The position numbers and the translations under genes were made by a program. Positions 34,331 to 46,050 of a DNA stretch of 64,000 nt are shown here, in pieces. Origin of the DNA: Elephas maximus indicus (Eukaryota; Chordata; Mammalia; Proboscidea; Elephantidae); contig NC_064841.1 in the NCBI RefSeq assembly GCF_024166365.1, positions 28,450,001-28,514,000 of the forward strand. Direction: 5' to 3'. The notes beneath the pieces are model-generated. The model ran no database searches and had not been told where the DNA came from. It saw only the letters and a program-made list of their open reading frames with translations. Each line of letters begins with the position of its first letter. The stretch's first letter is position 1.

Positions 34331-34477
34331 GTTGTTGTTGAGTTGATTCTGACTCAGCGACCCTATCAGACAGAGTAGAACTGCCCCATAGGGTTTCCAA
34401 AGAGCGACTGCTGGATTCAAACTGCTGACCTTTTGGTTAGCTGCCAAGCTCTTAACCACTGTGCCATCAGGGCTCCA
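34331..34477 (-). repeat. AfroSINE, short subfamily
   Basis: 'gttgttgttgagttgattct' tail, 'agacagagtagaactgcccc' core, 'gtgccatcagggctcc' head. Flanks 'ccacttacta' / 'ccacttatta'. Confidence 0.92.
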
Positions 34478-34499
34478 GTTTCCCACTTATTAGAGGGGT

Positions 34500-34632
34500 G
34501 ATATCTTTTTATTGAGAAATAATTTACATCACATAAAAATCTACCCTTTTAAAGTGTACAATTCAGTGGTTTTTGTACATTTACAATGTTGTGCAACTAT
34601 CACCACTATCTAATTCCAGAGCATTTCCAAGT
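34500..34632 (-). repeat. L1M 3' terminal fragment
   Basis: 'attgagaaataatttacatc' to 'cactatctaattccagagca', matching the start of the 32745 copy. Confidence 0.85.
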
Positions 34633-34954
34633 TTCTTAATCTCTCCGTACCGCCATTTTCTTTTCTGTAGAATGGTAACAGTAAAATACTTTATATCATC
34701 ATTAGTGTTAGATAATTGTAAGACATAGATACATACACAAAAATGCTCAAAATGGTGATGAAATTAAAGTAAAGCTTGCAGTAAAGGGTCTGTTTAAATT
34801 ATATGATCATGGAACCCCAACCTCTATATTTTTGAAACAGACTTTATATAAAGAATTCAAAAGTTGGTATAATCTGCACATACCTCCCCACCCCCCTTCT
34901 TTTGTCACTTTTGTGAGGCCTTCCCAGAAGGAGTTAATCACTTCCTCCTCCTCC

Positions 34955-35185
34955 CTGTCTGGCTCTGAATTCCAGCTCCATCATGTACAGCTATACAATC
35001 TTGGGAAAGTTTTTTTTATCTTCCATGCTTTAGTTTTCTCATAAGTAAAATAAGGATAGTGATACTACCTACCTCATAGGATTGCTGTGAGGATTAAATG
35101 AGTTAATATAAGTAAAGCACTTAGGAACCAGTATCTGGTGCAGTACCTGTGCTCAATAAATGCCAGCTGTTATTATTTTGGGGTT
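34955..35185 (+). repeat. MIR SINE, nearly full
   Basis: 'acaatcttgggaaag', 'actacctacctcataggatt', 'gaggattaaatgagttaata' and 'gtgctcaataaatgccagct'. Confidence 0.88.
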
Positions 35186-35479
35186 ATTGCTGTCTTTTAT
35201 TTTTTTACTTTTTATAAGCTCTAATTCATACCTTCCTGAGTCTACTCAGTTATATGTTTGTATATATGCATGTATATATGTATTTTTTTAATATGTATTT
35301 TTTGGTAAATGGAATTGGAACTCATTTCCTAATAAATTTTAAAATGCTTTGTCTAGTCTCCCTGCTCCTCTCTTCCCCATCTTCTGACCCCCGTGAAGCC
35401 TTCCCAGAAAGGGTTAGTCACTTCCTCCTCCGTCACAACGTGCACGTGTTCCTGTCATTGCACTTTGGATGCCTGGTTG

Positions 35480-35605
35480 TAATTTATTCGTTTACATGCC
35501 TGCCTCCTTCACGAAGGCAGTGCTCATGTCTTAATTATCTTTGTATCTCCAATGTGATCCCTAAAACGTAAATGATGTCCAATCAATGCTGATTGATTGG
35601 AACAT
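35480..35605 (+). repeat. L2-type 3' tail
   Basis: 'ccttcacgaaggcagtgctc' followed by 'atgatgtccaatcaatgctg', a degraded L2 end. Confidence 0.5.
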
Positions 35606-37939
35606 GTCATTCTCATCTTTGACGTGCACATTACTGAGAACCAACCCCAGGTGAGGTCAGTAATGCACGTTGCTCTGAGACAGAGAGGAAGGGAACAAGC
35701 TCATCACTTCCTGGGGCTTCCTGGGAAGACAGTCCAGCACACATAAATATCATTAGTAAATGGGCCCTGTGGGCCAGCGTGGGCACTGAATGGGCACTTG
35801 TTCTCACCAAATGAATCTGCTAAGATGGGAGAGTCAACTTATTTGAGTGAGTAAGTGTCAATACGACTTAAAAAAGATGTTCTTATGCCATCCTGGTGGC
35901 ATAATTTTTTTTAAGAGTTATTTTTAGACTAATTCATACTAAAAAAAAAATTCTTAAAAAATTTCTTCGCTTTCCATACTTTATTTTTGCCTCATGCTTT
36001 GAGCCAGCAGCAGCAGATCACTTATTCTGGCTCTGGATAATGTTGGGAGAGAACTGTGTTGTGTTTTGTACCTTCTTGGGTTTTTCGTTGACAGTTCCTT
36101 TTATGGGACATGCCCTTCTTCTGCACACTGGTCCATGTCCTAATTCTCTCCTCTTCCCAACCTTGCCTTTTCCCCAGTCCATTCTGCATTTGCTACCAAG
36201 TATCTGCTATGCATGTTCCTATAGATTAATGCAACATTCCTGTGAAGAATGACAACTGATGCTCCTCAAGTCACACAGGAAGCTGAAAACTGAACCCAGA
36301 ATCGAAGTTTCCTGATCTGTTTCCCACTAGTTTTCACTTCCACTGGATTTTTTTACAGTTGTTATTGTCCTCCCCAGGCCAATAGTTTTATATGTAGAGA
36401 GACGTGAAAAGTTCTCTTTTCACAAGACATTAAAGGTGATGGAAACTGTGAAGACAGTTGTGAAGAACCTCCAAGTCACAGTCATTATTTGCCCAAAAGG
36501 GCTAGGTTAATTACATAGGAAAGGGTAGCCTCCCTACTTCCTGAGGGTAGACCCTGTCTATTTGAGGAGGCCTCTCTCTGTCCATCCCTGAAACTCAGGA
36601 AGGTGGTGATCTCATCTTTCTGAGCAAGTGTGGTCATTACTGAAGGGCAGACACCCCCCAGGGAGCAGGCAATGGGGTCAGGGTATGAGGAGGGTGATTC
36701 AGCAGGTAACAGCAATTCCTTTCAAGCCACCCTGCAGAAACACCCATCAGGCTCACCCTCTCAGACAAGTTCCAGAGGAGAGCGACCAAACTCCTCGTTG
36801 CCCATGCTATTTCCCTCAAGATTCATTTTCTGTTCTCCCCTTTAGGAGAAAAATTTCATATCCAAATACAGATAAATCAGAAAATTCCTTATGAATTTGA
36901 TCATTGCTGTAGGATTTCTTTCTTTTTTTATGAAAAGCTTTGGCCATGAGCACGTGCCAACTTTATTTTAGTTCTTGATAACTTGCTGAGGGGCTGCAAG
37001 TTGAGAAACCCAGCCTGTGGCCCACAGCAAGTGTTGATACGTGTTTGTTGAGGGAAAGGAATGGAGGAAGGGAAAATTTTGAAGGAATCTCTTTTTGAAC
37101 TTCCTTTTTCTAGGCAAAGTTTACTAAGCATATAAATATGACTATTGATATCTGAAAGCTTGTAATAAATAAAATTAATTTGAAACGAATTGATTTCTTT
37201 TTTCTTATTGCTAGGCACTTGGATCGTAAGAATTGAAATGTTGTTCTCTTGAAGCATATATCAAAGTATATTTTTTCTTTCTCAGTGAATTTTTTAGAAT
37301 AACATTTACATGCAAAATATATGAATAAATTTCCCCTTCTCAAGCTTCATAATAGCCTGTGAGAAGTCAGACCACGAAGGCACAAAGCGGCCTTGTAACT
37401 TTTAAACTTTGGGGAAAGCAGCAGCATCGACCACTCAGAGTTTACTTGGGTAGCAAACTCAACAAATACCTGTGGTTGCCAGATAACACACCCACACACA
37501 TACCAAGGTGTTCTTTGGACTCTGCTATGGAGACAGCCTGGAAATTAATGACATGGACCAGGAGGGACAAAGAGAGGGTAAAAGATTTTCTGAAATGTCA
37601 AGGACTCCCTCCTGCTGACACTTTCCCAACAGTTTGTCAGGGGCTTTTCTCTGTGGCACTGGAGCTATGTTTTCTCATAGGTAAAGTGGTAATTCCACAC
37701 TCACTAGGGGCTCCTGTTTTTCTGGGAAGCCCTCAGGTGTGATTGGATCCCAGCTGGGGAGCGGGGGGATGTCACCGGATGCCAGGTACTCCAAATGGAA
37801 GGCCCAAGGCCCTCATTAGGCGTTGACGAGAGAAGGCGAGTTTTGGTGCATCCAAGGGCTCCATCATTCCAGCCAAACCCCCTTTCTGCCTCCCAAAAGA
37901 GAAATTCAACTTCCGTCACTCCCCTGCCTTCAAATCAAC
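35606..37939. other. Unique sequence, no gene recognised
   Basis: About 2.3 kb. Frames at 36628-36894 and 37359-37742 are open, but overlapping frames are equally open and no domain is seen. Confidence 0.4.
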
Positions 37940-38395
37940 GTTGAGCTTTCATTTACCCACAAGAGAAGGTCTAAATGGAGTAGGATAACACACAAGACTC
38001 TTAAGAAACTGGCTCCATCCTACCCACCCATTCTCGTTTGTTGATGCTTCTTACTTCTCTCTTGCCCCAAGGACCCTACGCACTAGCCGTTACCACCCCA
38101 TCTCCAGCTCACTGAATGCCAGACACAGGCTCTCTTCCTAGACCAAACCGTTCCGCCACAAATGCCTAGCAAACGACAACTCATCCTGGGGACCTTCGCT
38201 GCCAGCCATCTCCAAGCTTCTTTCTGCACTGGTTTAAAACTTCTGTTGTAAATTTTATCTCCTTAGAGTGGGATTTACTTCTTCCAACTCTGGGTCTTCC
38301 ACAAGTTTATAAACTCCATGAAGGCAGGGGCTGCATTCCATTTCTCCCTGACTCCCCGTTTCCCACACAGGCCCTGGCAAGGGCAGACTTATTTG
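37940..38395 (+). repeat. L2 3' end
   Basis: 'aactggctccatcctaccca', 'cagctcactgaatgcc', 'tgaaggcaggggctgcattc' follow L2 order. Confidence 0.65.
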
Positions 38396-38639
38396 GTTGC
38401 AAAACAGACAGTCTTACACTCTACTCGTATGCAATCTGCTTCTGTCCTGAGGCAAATAGCTAGGAAATGGCATGATCCCGGGAGATAACAAAAGGGGAGA
38501 CCCAGGCAGGGACTGCCAGCACACCTGGACACTCTGCTTGTGGCTTGAAGGCTGGGAGTTAACTAAGGTTAAATTTACTTCCCTCCTGCAAATAATGTCA
38601 AGACAAATAAAGAGGCAACAGTGTGATCACAGACAGCTG

Positions 38640-38790
38640 GGGTGGGAACCAACAGAATTGTGTTCTAGCCTGAGCTCTAACACTAGTTGTGCATCTTTGC
38701 AGAGATTACTTGGCCTCTCTGACTCTCGATTTATCTATAAAATTAAGAATTCAGCCTGGGTGATGCTATTTTCTAGGGCTTATCCATAGT
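38640..38790 (+). repeat. MIR SINE fragment
   Basis: 'gttctagcctgagctctaac' and 'cttggcctctctgactctcg'. Confidence 0.65.
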
Positions 38791-40630
38791 CTGCTATAGG
38801 TCAAAAGTTCTCAGGAGTTTGAGGAAAAGGCAAGGGGAAAAAGACCTGGGTGGTCCAGCTTCTTAGACACACAATGATTGTGATAGTGCTCAGCACAGAT
38901 CTGGTATACAACAGGCACTCAAGAGATAAGTGGTCCATTTCTCTCCCATGCCTTCATCTTTACCCCTCTGCATACTGCGGAACCAATCTTGTCCTGTTTA
39001 TTCTACTCCACAGATCTGGAGCTTCATCTCCCTTGAGGAGGTAAGCACAGGGAAATGAGAAGTGCTTCACCAGCAGGGGCCCAAGCTGAGCTCTGTGTGG
39101 CCTGCAAAGAGCAAGAGCAGTGTGTGTGTTGTTGGAGGGCAGTGCACTTCATAGGCACATTTCTCAGCTCCTAGGAAACTAGGGAGATGCCATTTGTCAA
39201 AAATGACTTAAATTCATTAACAGACATCCACCTATCTTTCCCCACTCTCCTTTTCACTTTCTTTTTTTGCCTTGCTGAGACGTGCCTTGCACAACTTGCA
39301 AGCCCTCCCTCACCTCCTCTCTCCAGCCATGCACTGGCTGCTTTATAAGGGACATTTTATTCTGATGTTTACTTAGAAATGTTAGTACTACAAAATCTGG
39401 CATGCTTGAAGAGGCCTCCGAGTGAGGGAGCGAGACTGAGTCCTCCTGCTTGAAGATTTGAGGAGTGTCAAACTGTGGTGGCACCAGTGAAAGGAAGCCA
39501 ACTAAGGTAAACTCTCTCTGTCCTTTTTTTTTTTTTTTTTTAAATTCCAGTTCGTAAATCCTCCTTGTGAAATGGGCATAATAGATGCTGTATGAGAACT
39601 CCGCTGAATTCTCCCCTCTGGAATCTTTGGGGCGCCCGACATAACCCTCACCCTCCATGCTGTGGAGGGCAGAGAGGCCCGCCTCTGTGTGCTCCATCAC
39701 AACTTTCCACTGAATCTGGGTTTGGGCTGCTTAGTTTGAATGGAGGATTGTTTGACTGAAGCCAGTGGCCGGCAGAGCTGCCAGTTCCAACACTTAAAAA
39801 ATACAGTACTGCCTTTAAAGTAGAGTAGCAGGGCGTTGAAGCAAAGATGCAGGGGTTCCTTGTCAAATACACTGCCCATCTGTCCTGGCTCTCCTGGGAG
39901 GGGAAGGCTGAGGCTTCCCAAAGGCAGCAAAACAGTCTCCCAGCCTCCAGTCTCCCAACCCACAGAACCAGGAAGGAGGCCTGCTCCAGACGTGAGCTCT
40001 CGAACAGAACATTTATTGGGCACATTCAAAGTGATGGTTTCTTTTCCATTAGCTCACTCACAAAGTTGATATTTACAGATGAACTTTGTCTACATGGATG
40101 CCATAGAGGGTATGCACTCCAACTTAAGTGCTAAGAAAGAGAAATCTTCCCTGAGATTGCAAGAATTGTTCCATCCTTTAAGAACTGGTGTAGAAATCAT
40201 ACCCATAAATCTCTCTACTGAGATGGAATGAAATTGCATGGTTAAATATGCATTCTTTAATTATTGGAAAGAAATACATTAATGAACCATTATGGAAATG
40301 TTTTCCATATGGAGTCAAGTAGGAAAACCTACAGAGTTAGTCTTTTCTGTACTTGCAATGAAGCCATTTTATTGTTTGCTATGGCAGAACATTTTTATAC
40401 AAAGCACTGAAATTATTCAGCTGCTTGAGTGATTTGAACATTACTGTATAAAACCCTTGCTAGGAAGCCAAACTGCTACTACTGGCCAGCTACAAAATTC
40501 CATGGTAGTGCTTCGATACAAAAAAAAAAAGGAAATTCCCTAAAAACGACCAATTTGCTTATATTGGTGATGGATAGAGGGTAGAAAGGGATGACCTCTG
40601 ACTATTCTCTGGGGATTCAGACAACTTATT
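38791..40630. other. Unique sequence with a GC-richer block, no gene recognised
   Basis: 39590-40030 is GC-richer with overlapping frames open on both strands, so none is convincing. A T-run lies at 39523-39541. Confidence 0.4.
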
Positions 40631-40754
40631 CATTTATTTAAAAACAAAAACCTTTCTTTTCACGTCCTCATGAAATGCGGGGGTGGAGGGTTGGATTCCC
40701 ACATATGCAAAAGGTACCTTTTCTGGCCCTTCCCATAGCATCTGTCTGTCTTGC

Positions 40755-40862
40755 AGTGGATTATCCGTAGCAATGCTTCTTCTGCCATCTTCAGAGCAAA
40801 AGAAACACAACGCAGAAAGGATAACCTTGCTGACTTTCCTGATGAGCCCCAACGGAAACAGA
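40755..40862 (+). other. Candidate coding exon (weak)
   Basis: The acceptor 'tctgtctgtcttgcag' ends at 40754. It is followed by a frame beginning WIIRSNASSAIF and reaching ...EPQRKQK before a possible but weak donor at 'gaa|gtacct' (40864). Charged composition is protein-like. Two plus frames and the minus strand are also open here, and no gene was recognised, so this is tentative. Confidence 0.22.
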
Positions 40863-41317
40863 AGTACCTTTTTGACGCAAATAACACGTGCACACTATGT
40901 TTTTTCAAACTTCACAACACCACCCTGCCGTTATTTTCATAAGCAAATATACCAATATTTTTTTACATGTTGCTGATTTCAATTTCAATGTTTCTCCTGT
41001 CCAACAGATTCAGTGTTACTGGAATAAAACTGATCTCATAATAACTTCATTTAAGGTAGGTATTTTCTTAAACCAAGTATAGTTAATGGTGAACTGAACC
41101 AGCTCGTGATGGAAATGCGACGCCATGTTGAAACTGAAGAGTATGAATGCACGAAGAGCTAGAGTAGGCCTAAAACTATAAGGCCAAGATGTTTATATTT
41201 TATTGCCTTCATAAATCTTAAATGGAACAATTTATGATAATCAGTGTCTTTGAAATCAACAAATACAAGTCACCAGAAGAAACTGTTTTCATCTTAAAAT
41301 AGGCTACTTTAGATTAT

Positions 41318-41729
41318 TCATTCATTATCATCACCAGTGGTTCTCATCCTCACGGAAAGGCCATTCCTTTTCATGAATTTAGAAATCCAGGCAAAACCCA
41401 CCTTGAAATCTATGATTCCTCTTTCATTTGCCAGACGCTTTGCTTTGATCTGAATTGGGACAGTAGAGACAGCTTGATTTTGTTCCCTTTGAGAAATAAT
41501 CCACTCTCTCAAGTCATTCTCCAACTCAGGCCATTTCTGTCCGGGCCCACGATGTGTGTGTTTTGGCAGATTCATGTTCTCCAGCTCCTTTTTCTCCCTT
41601 CTCCGTTCGTGAATGGCCGAGTCTCCAATCTTAAACTCTTTGCTGCTGCTCTGTTGCTTGTTTCTTCCGCCCTGGTAACAAGTTTCAGTTTGAAGTCAAG
41701 GTGTAGGTGTTGCATTGAATTCCTGACAT
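41318..41729 (-). pseudogene. Pogo/CENP-B-type helix-turn-helix protein, broken by two frameshifts
   Basis: The longest open part (41318-41575, extending upstream in frame to about 41638) carries the CENP-B/Tc5-type HTH: 'KWPELENDLREWI', 'KAKRLANERGI', 'FKVGFAWISKFMKRNGL', 'VRMRTT', then a stop. Upstream, the first HTH is readable in pieces: MSG start at 41729, then 'FKLKLVTRAEETSNRAAAK' in a second frame, then 'EFKIGDSAIHERRREKKELE' in the frame of the long part. One-base losses near 41698 and near 41640 explain the frame changes. Pogo-superfamily transposases and host genes derived from them (e.g. POGK-like) have this double DNA-binding domain followed by a DDE domain. Here the protein ends right after the HTH and no DDE domain is evident downstream. 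A possible AATAAA lies about 100 bases past the stop. It may be a transposon relic or a dead domesticated gene. Confidence 0.75.
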
Positions 41730-41747
41730 GATCCTAAAGGGTTCCAA

Positions 41748-41851
41748 GATTTAGATTTATAAACTTAAAAATGTGCACAATATAATCAATAACCAGCTAG
41801 ATTTAGATTTATAAACTTAAAACTGTGCACAATATAATCAATAACTGGCTA
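41748..41851. repeat. 52-bp tandem duplication
   Basis: Two adjacent 52-bp copies (41748-41799 and 41800-41851), starting 'gatttagatttataaactta' and differing at about three positions. Lies just upstream of the pogo-like frame. Confidence 0.95.
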
Positions 41852-42008
41852 ATTCTAGTAAAGAGTTCCCAAAATTCAAATGGGAGGTGTACAAGAAGCA
41901 AGTGTCTTTTTATTGCTTGCAAGCATGTGGCTAAGGTGACTTGTGATCATTGATCAAAGACACTGACTTTATAAGACATAATTAGGCTATAAAATAAGCA
42001 GCCCTAAG

Positions 42009-42183
42009 AAACCCTAGTGGCGTAGTGGTTATGAGCTACGTCTGCTAACCAAAAGATCCACAGTTCCAGTGCACCAGGTGCTCCTTGGAAATTCTATGGG
42101 GCAGTTCTACTCTGTCCTGTAGGGTCACTGTGAGTCGAAATCGACTCAAAGGCGGTTTTTTTTTTTTTTTTTTCTTTTTTTTA
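42009..42183 (+). repeat. AfroSINE, young short subfamily
   Basis: 'gaaaccctagtggcgtagtg' head, 'ggggcagttctactctgtcc' core, 'gtcgaaatcgactcaaaggc' then a ~20-nt T-run. Confidence 0.93.
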
Positions 42184-42869
42184 AGCCTAGCTTAATGGTT
42201 TCATTAAGATGATCTGATAACCGTTGAGCCAAGAGTGATTGAATTTCACTTTTGCTTTGTTTATTCCTTCAGTTAAAAGCCAGAGTAGGAAGACAACTGT
42301 GATAATTATGTCAATGCAAGCTGAATTGAGATTCCTACTGATAGCTACTTGATGCCATTTATGCCAGTGCAGGCTTCGCTTTATTTAGGCTTTCAGTTGG
42401 TAGCGCATGTTTTACGGACAGGCTTCAGTAGGTTCCAGGTTCCAACTGATGACTCAAAAGTGATGGGGATATAATTATCAACTTAAATTAATAGAAACAA
42501 ATGCACAGTTTCAATTGTTTTATTTTCTAATTACAGTGGTACTGCAAACTCGATCCATGACTTCTTGACCATGGCTTTTACCTCTATTATACAAATATGA
42601 TCAAAAGTAACATTTTCAGACTATTGAATGATGGTGAATGAGGTCAGAATTCACTTCTGGAAATGTCACAAGACATGTGCAGTGTATGCATGGGTGTGCT
42701 ATGCCAGAACTCTTTGCATAATTTCATCATTAGTAACGTGGGTGCGCTCTTTGCATAAAAATACAGTAATGTTCCTATGAGAGAGCGTCATGGATGGGGT
42801 CTCCTAAAGGCAAGATTATAAGACTGCAAATACACCATCTTGAAAAAGAGGTGCATTTTTCCATCGTTC
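42184..42869. other. Unique sequence, no gene seen
   Basis: AT-rich, no recognised repeat or exon. Confidence 0.45.
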
Positions 42870-42881
42870 TAAGTAGTCTGT

Positions 42882-43040
42882 GGAAACCCTGGTGGCATGG
42901 TGGCTAAGTGCTACAGCTGCTAGCCAAGAGGTCAGCAGTTCGAATCTGCCAGGCGGTCCTTGGAAACTCTATGGGGCAGTTCTACTCTGTCCTATAGGGT
43001 CGCTATGAGTCAGAATCAACTCAATGGCTTTGGGTTTTTT
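42882..43040 (+). repeat. AfroSINE, young short subfamily with 12-bp target duplication
   Basis: Full element from 'ggaaaccctggtggcatgg' to 'tcaatggctttgggttttt'. Perfect 12-bp 'taagtagtctgt' at 42870-42881 and 43041-43052. Confidence 0.96.
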
Positions 43041-43052
43041 TAAGTAGTCTGT

Positions 43053-43900
43053 AGGGCAGGAAGACAGAGAATAAAAATCAATGCGTCTGCAAAGGAAATA
43101 AGCCCCCAAATCTCCTTATTTGGTGGTCTAGTCAAAAAGGCCACCTGTTTCATTTACCAGATAAACAGTGTCTTTAAGACCTTTTGGAAGATCAAGCCCT
43201 GCTACTCTAAGGAATGAATGAGAACTGTTACATTTACTGAGAAGACAACGAACTGAAGGAAGTGATTTACTGTTTCCTGATTTTATCACATTAGAAAGGG
43301 CAATGATTACACGTGAGATCTAATTCTTACCGCCTTATTGACCGCATCTTAATGGTGACCATGTTTGTGCTAAAGAAACAGTGCTATGTCCTCAGATTCT
43401 CAAAATGACTAGGCCAGAGTTAATCAAACCTATAGCAGGAAGTCTAGAGCTGAACGATGCACTAGCTGGTGTGTTTTGACTTCACTGTCTCCATGGTAAT
43501 ATGGAAGAACAAATTAAGAAAAATACGAACGATTTGTCTTAAGGCAAGGAATTTGCCAAATCTCATGTAGTCTGATTGGTTTTAAAATTATAGTTCAAGG
43601 TATTTTAGGTGGTTAAAATGTTTCCATAGGGATTCTTGTGCAAAAAACTATTGTATTTACTACTGACTTTGGTGTAATTGAATGCCTATATTTTGAGAGT
43701 AAACCAGTTGTGGAATAAGAACTACTAACTTGCATAAATTAAAGTGATAAGGATTTTAACAAAGGCTGTTTTGTTAAGAAGCCAAAATAATGGTTTAAAA
43801 AGTGAAAATTTTACTCCAGCTGGTTGTTTGACATCATGTGGATTTCTTAAAAATATGAAAATATCTTAATTAATTTTTTTTCCTAATTTTAGACAAATCA
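43053..43900. other. Unique sequence, no gene seen
   Basis: AT-rich single-copy-looking sequence without exon signals. Confidence 0.45.
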
Positions 43901-44935
43901 TGCTAGTATAAGACAGCTCTGAATTCAGGGAAAGAACTGGAATACAACAAAGGGGAAAACTGCTGGAATCAAAGGGGCATTAAAAGTGACACTCAAGGAT
44001 ACCAAAGTCCAAGGACTCTCTCAATTCACGTTCAGTCTGGAATATCCAGAAACTGTTTTCTTCTCCCTAACCTTCCCACTGCCCCAGCTTAAAGAATCAA
44101 GCAGAAAGTTAACAGAATACAAAGCTGTTGTTCTGGGGGCCAAAAAACCAGTCAGTGGCGGAGATTGTGTGGAGTGTGCTGGAGGTACAGGGAATCTCCC
44201 TTTGCTTTGTAAGATTATTAATTAATGTAAGATTGGCTACAGTTATAGTGGAGAGGTCAGTGAAAGGTCAAAAAAAAAAAAAAAAAAAGAAAAAGCTCAA
44301 CTTTGAGCACCTGTACACTGAGAGGCTGCAACTGGTGTTACATGACCTAACACAAGGAAGCAATTGTTCCCGCACCAACTAGTCCGGGATCTGAACAAGA
44401 TCACCGAACAGCGCAGAACCAGCACAACGGACAAGGCGAAAAATCTGCCCAGAGACAGGATTCCCTTGGACTGACGAAGGTTTTTCATAGTTCCTCAGTG
44501 AGAAAGGCTGGAGACCTTGCTGAGGAAACGTGACGTGTATTTTATTGTGAATATACATGCAAGTTCTCTGTTTACTAAACACATTCCAGAGGGTACCTTC
44601 ATCACCCTCTGTTAATAAAACTCCATAAAGTTCTGGACTTTAAGAGAATATTGTCAAGGATACAGAAGGATCCAGGAGATTTTGAGTGACAGTTTCAGTC
44701 AAGATTCTGGTATGCAAAGCAGGCAGACCAGCCAAGCAACCCTTTTTACGGCACCGTGCTTTAACCAATTCTGTATCCGGGTAGACTGCAGGTGGACCTG
44801 GGCACTGTGGCCAGTCCGGAGTGAAGTCCTGCTCCCGATGAGCTCACCAAACAGGACGCGATCCTCTACTAGGTTGACAAGGCTACGTAATTCCTTCTTG
44901 GCATTTACAACACTAACACTTTGAGTTGAATTTAG
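43901..44935. other. Unclassified block, partly LTR-like
   Basis: Contains a poly-A run (44270-44288), then GC-richer sequence with 'ctgttaataaaactccataa' (a poly-A signal context) near 44610 and a CpG-bearing stretch to 44930. Character differs from both flanks. No viral domain or clear boundary duplication was found. Confidence 0.3.
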
Positions 44936-45024
44936 ACATATAAACCATAGTTCAAGAGAAGATTTAAAAGTATGATAATAAAATTAACTGTTGGTTCTCA
45001 TTTTGTATATTAAAAAAAAACAGA

Positions 45025-45212
45025 AACAAAAGAACAGTTGCGGTGGAGCTGACCCCGGCTCACGGTAACCCCGTGTGTGTCAAAGTAGAACTGTGCTTGT
45101 GGGGTTTTCAGTGGCTGCTTTGTCGGAAGTACGTCACCAGGCCTTTCACGTGAGACGTTTCTGCGTAGACTTGAAACTCCAACCTTTTGGTTAGTAGCCA
45201 GCACGTTAACTG
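45025..45212 (-). repeat. AfroSINE, older subfamily
   Basis: 'aaagtagaactgtgcttgtg' core, 'gaagtacgtcaccaggcc' block and 'aaccttttggttagtagcca'. Confidence 0.88.
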
Positions 45213-45686
45213 TTCAACACATAAATTGGTTGTACTTTCTGGACTGCAGAATATGGTTTTTAAAAGTCACTGTGCTAAATGTAAAACCTAAAACTATAAT
45301 GCTTTCAGAAGAAAACATAGAATACCTTTGTCACCTTGGAATTGGCAAAGATTTCTTAGTAACGACACAAAAAGTATTAACCATAAAAATTTAAAATTTT
45401 CTGCTTATCGAAAGATACTGTTAAGAAAATGAAAAGGCAAGCCACAGACTGGGAGAAAATATTTAAATGTATCTGTCTGACAGAACATGTAAAGGACTTT
45501 TACAACCCAACAGTAAAAATATAACAACCCGATTTAAAAAGTGGGCAAAAGTTTAAACATTTCACAAAGGAAAATATATGAGTGGACAAAAAGGACATGT
45601 AAAGGTGCTCAGCATCATCAGTGATCAAGGAAATATAAGTTAAGATCATACTGAGATACCATTTCATGCTCACTAGAATAACTAAA

Positions 45687-45903
45687 AGAAGCCCCAGTGG
45701 CACAATGGTTAAGCACTTGGCTGCTAACGAGAAGGCTGACAGTTCAAACCCACCCATCTGCTCTTTAGGAGAAAGACCCAGCAATCTGCTTCTGTAAAGA
45801 TTACAGCCAAGAAAACCCTACGGGCTAGTTCTACTCTGTCATATGGGGTTGCTATGAGTTGAAAATCTACTCAACAGCACCTAACAATAACAACAACAAC
45901 AGC
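45687..45903 (+). repeat. AfroSINE, long subfamily, inside L1
   Basis: 'gaagccccagtggcacaatg' head, 'gcaatctgcttctgtaaaga' block and 'caacagcacctaacaataac' tail. Confidence 0.9.
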
Positions 45904-46050
45904 GTAAGAGCTAAATTTCAAGACTGACTATATTAAATGTTGGCAAGGATGCGGAGCAACTGGGACTCTCATACATTGCTGATAGGAATGTAAAATGGTA
46001 CAACCACTATGGAAAATGATTTGACAATTTTTTGTAAAACTAAGCACGTA

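Noticed and set aside
37359-37742. 127-residue open frame
   Set aside because: No domain, composition not clearly protein-like, and the opposite strand is open too over part of it.
39254-40134. Cluster of frames on both strands
   Set aside because: Mutually overlapping, one contains a poly-Lys stretch from a T-run; no splice structure or family match.
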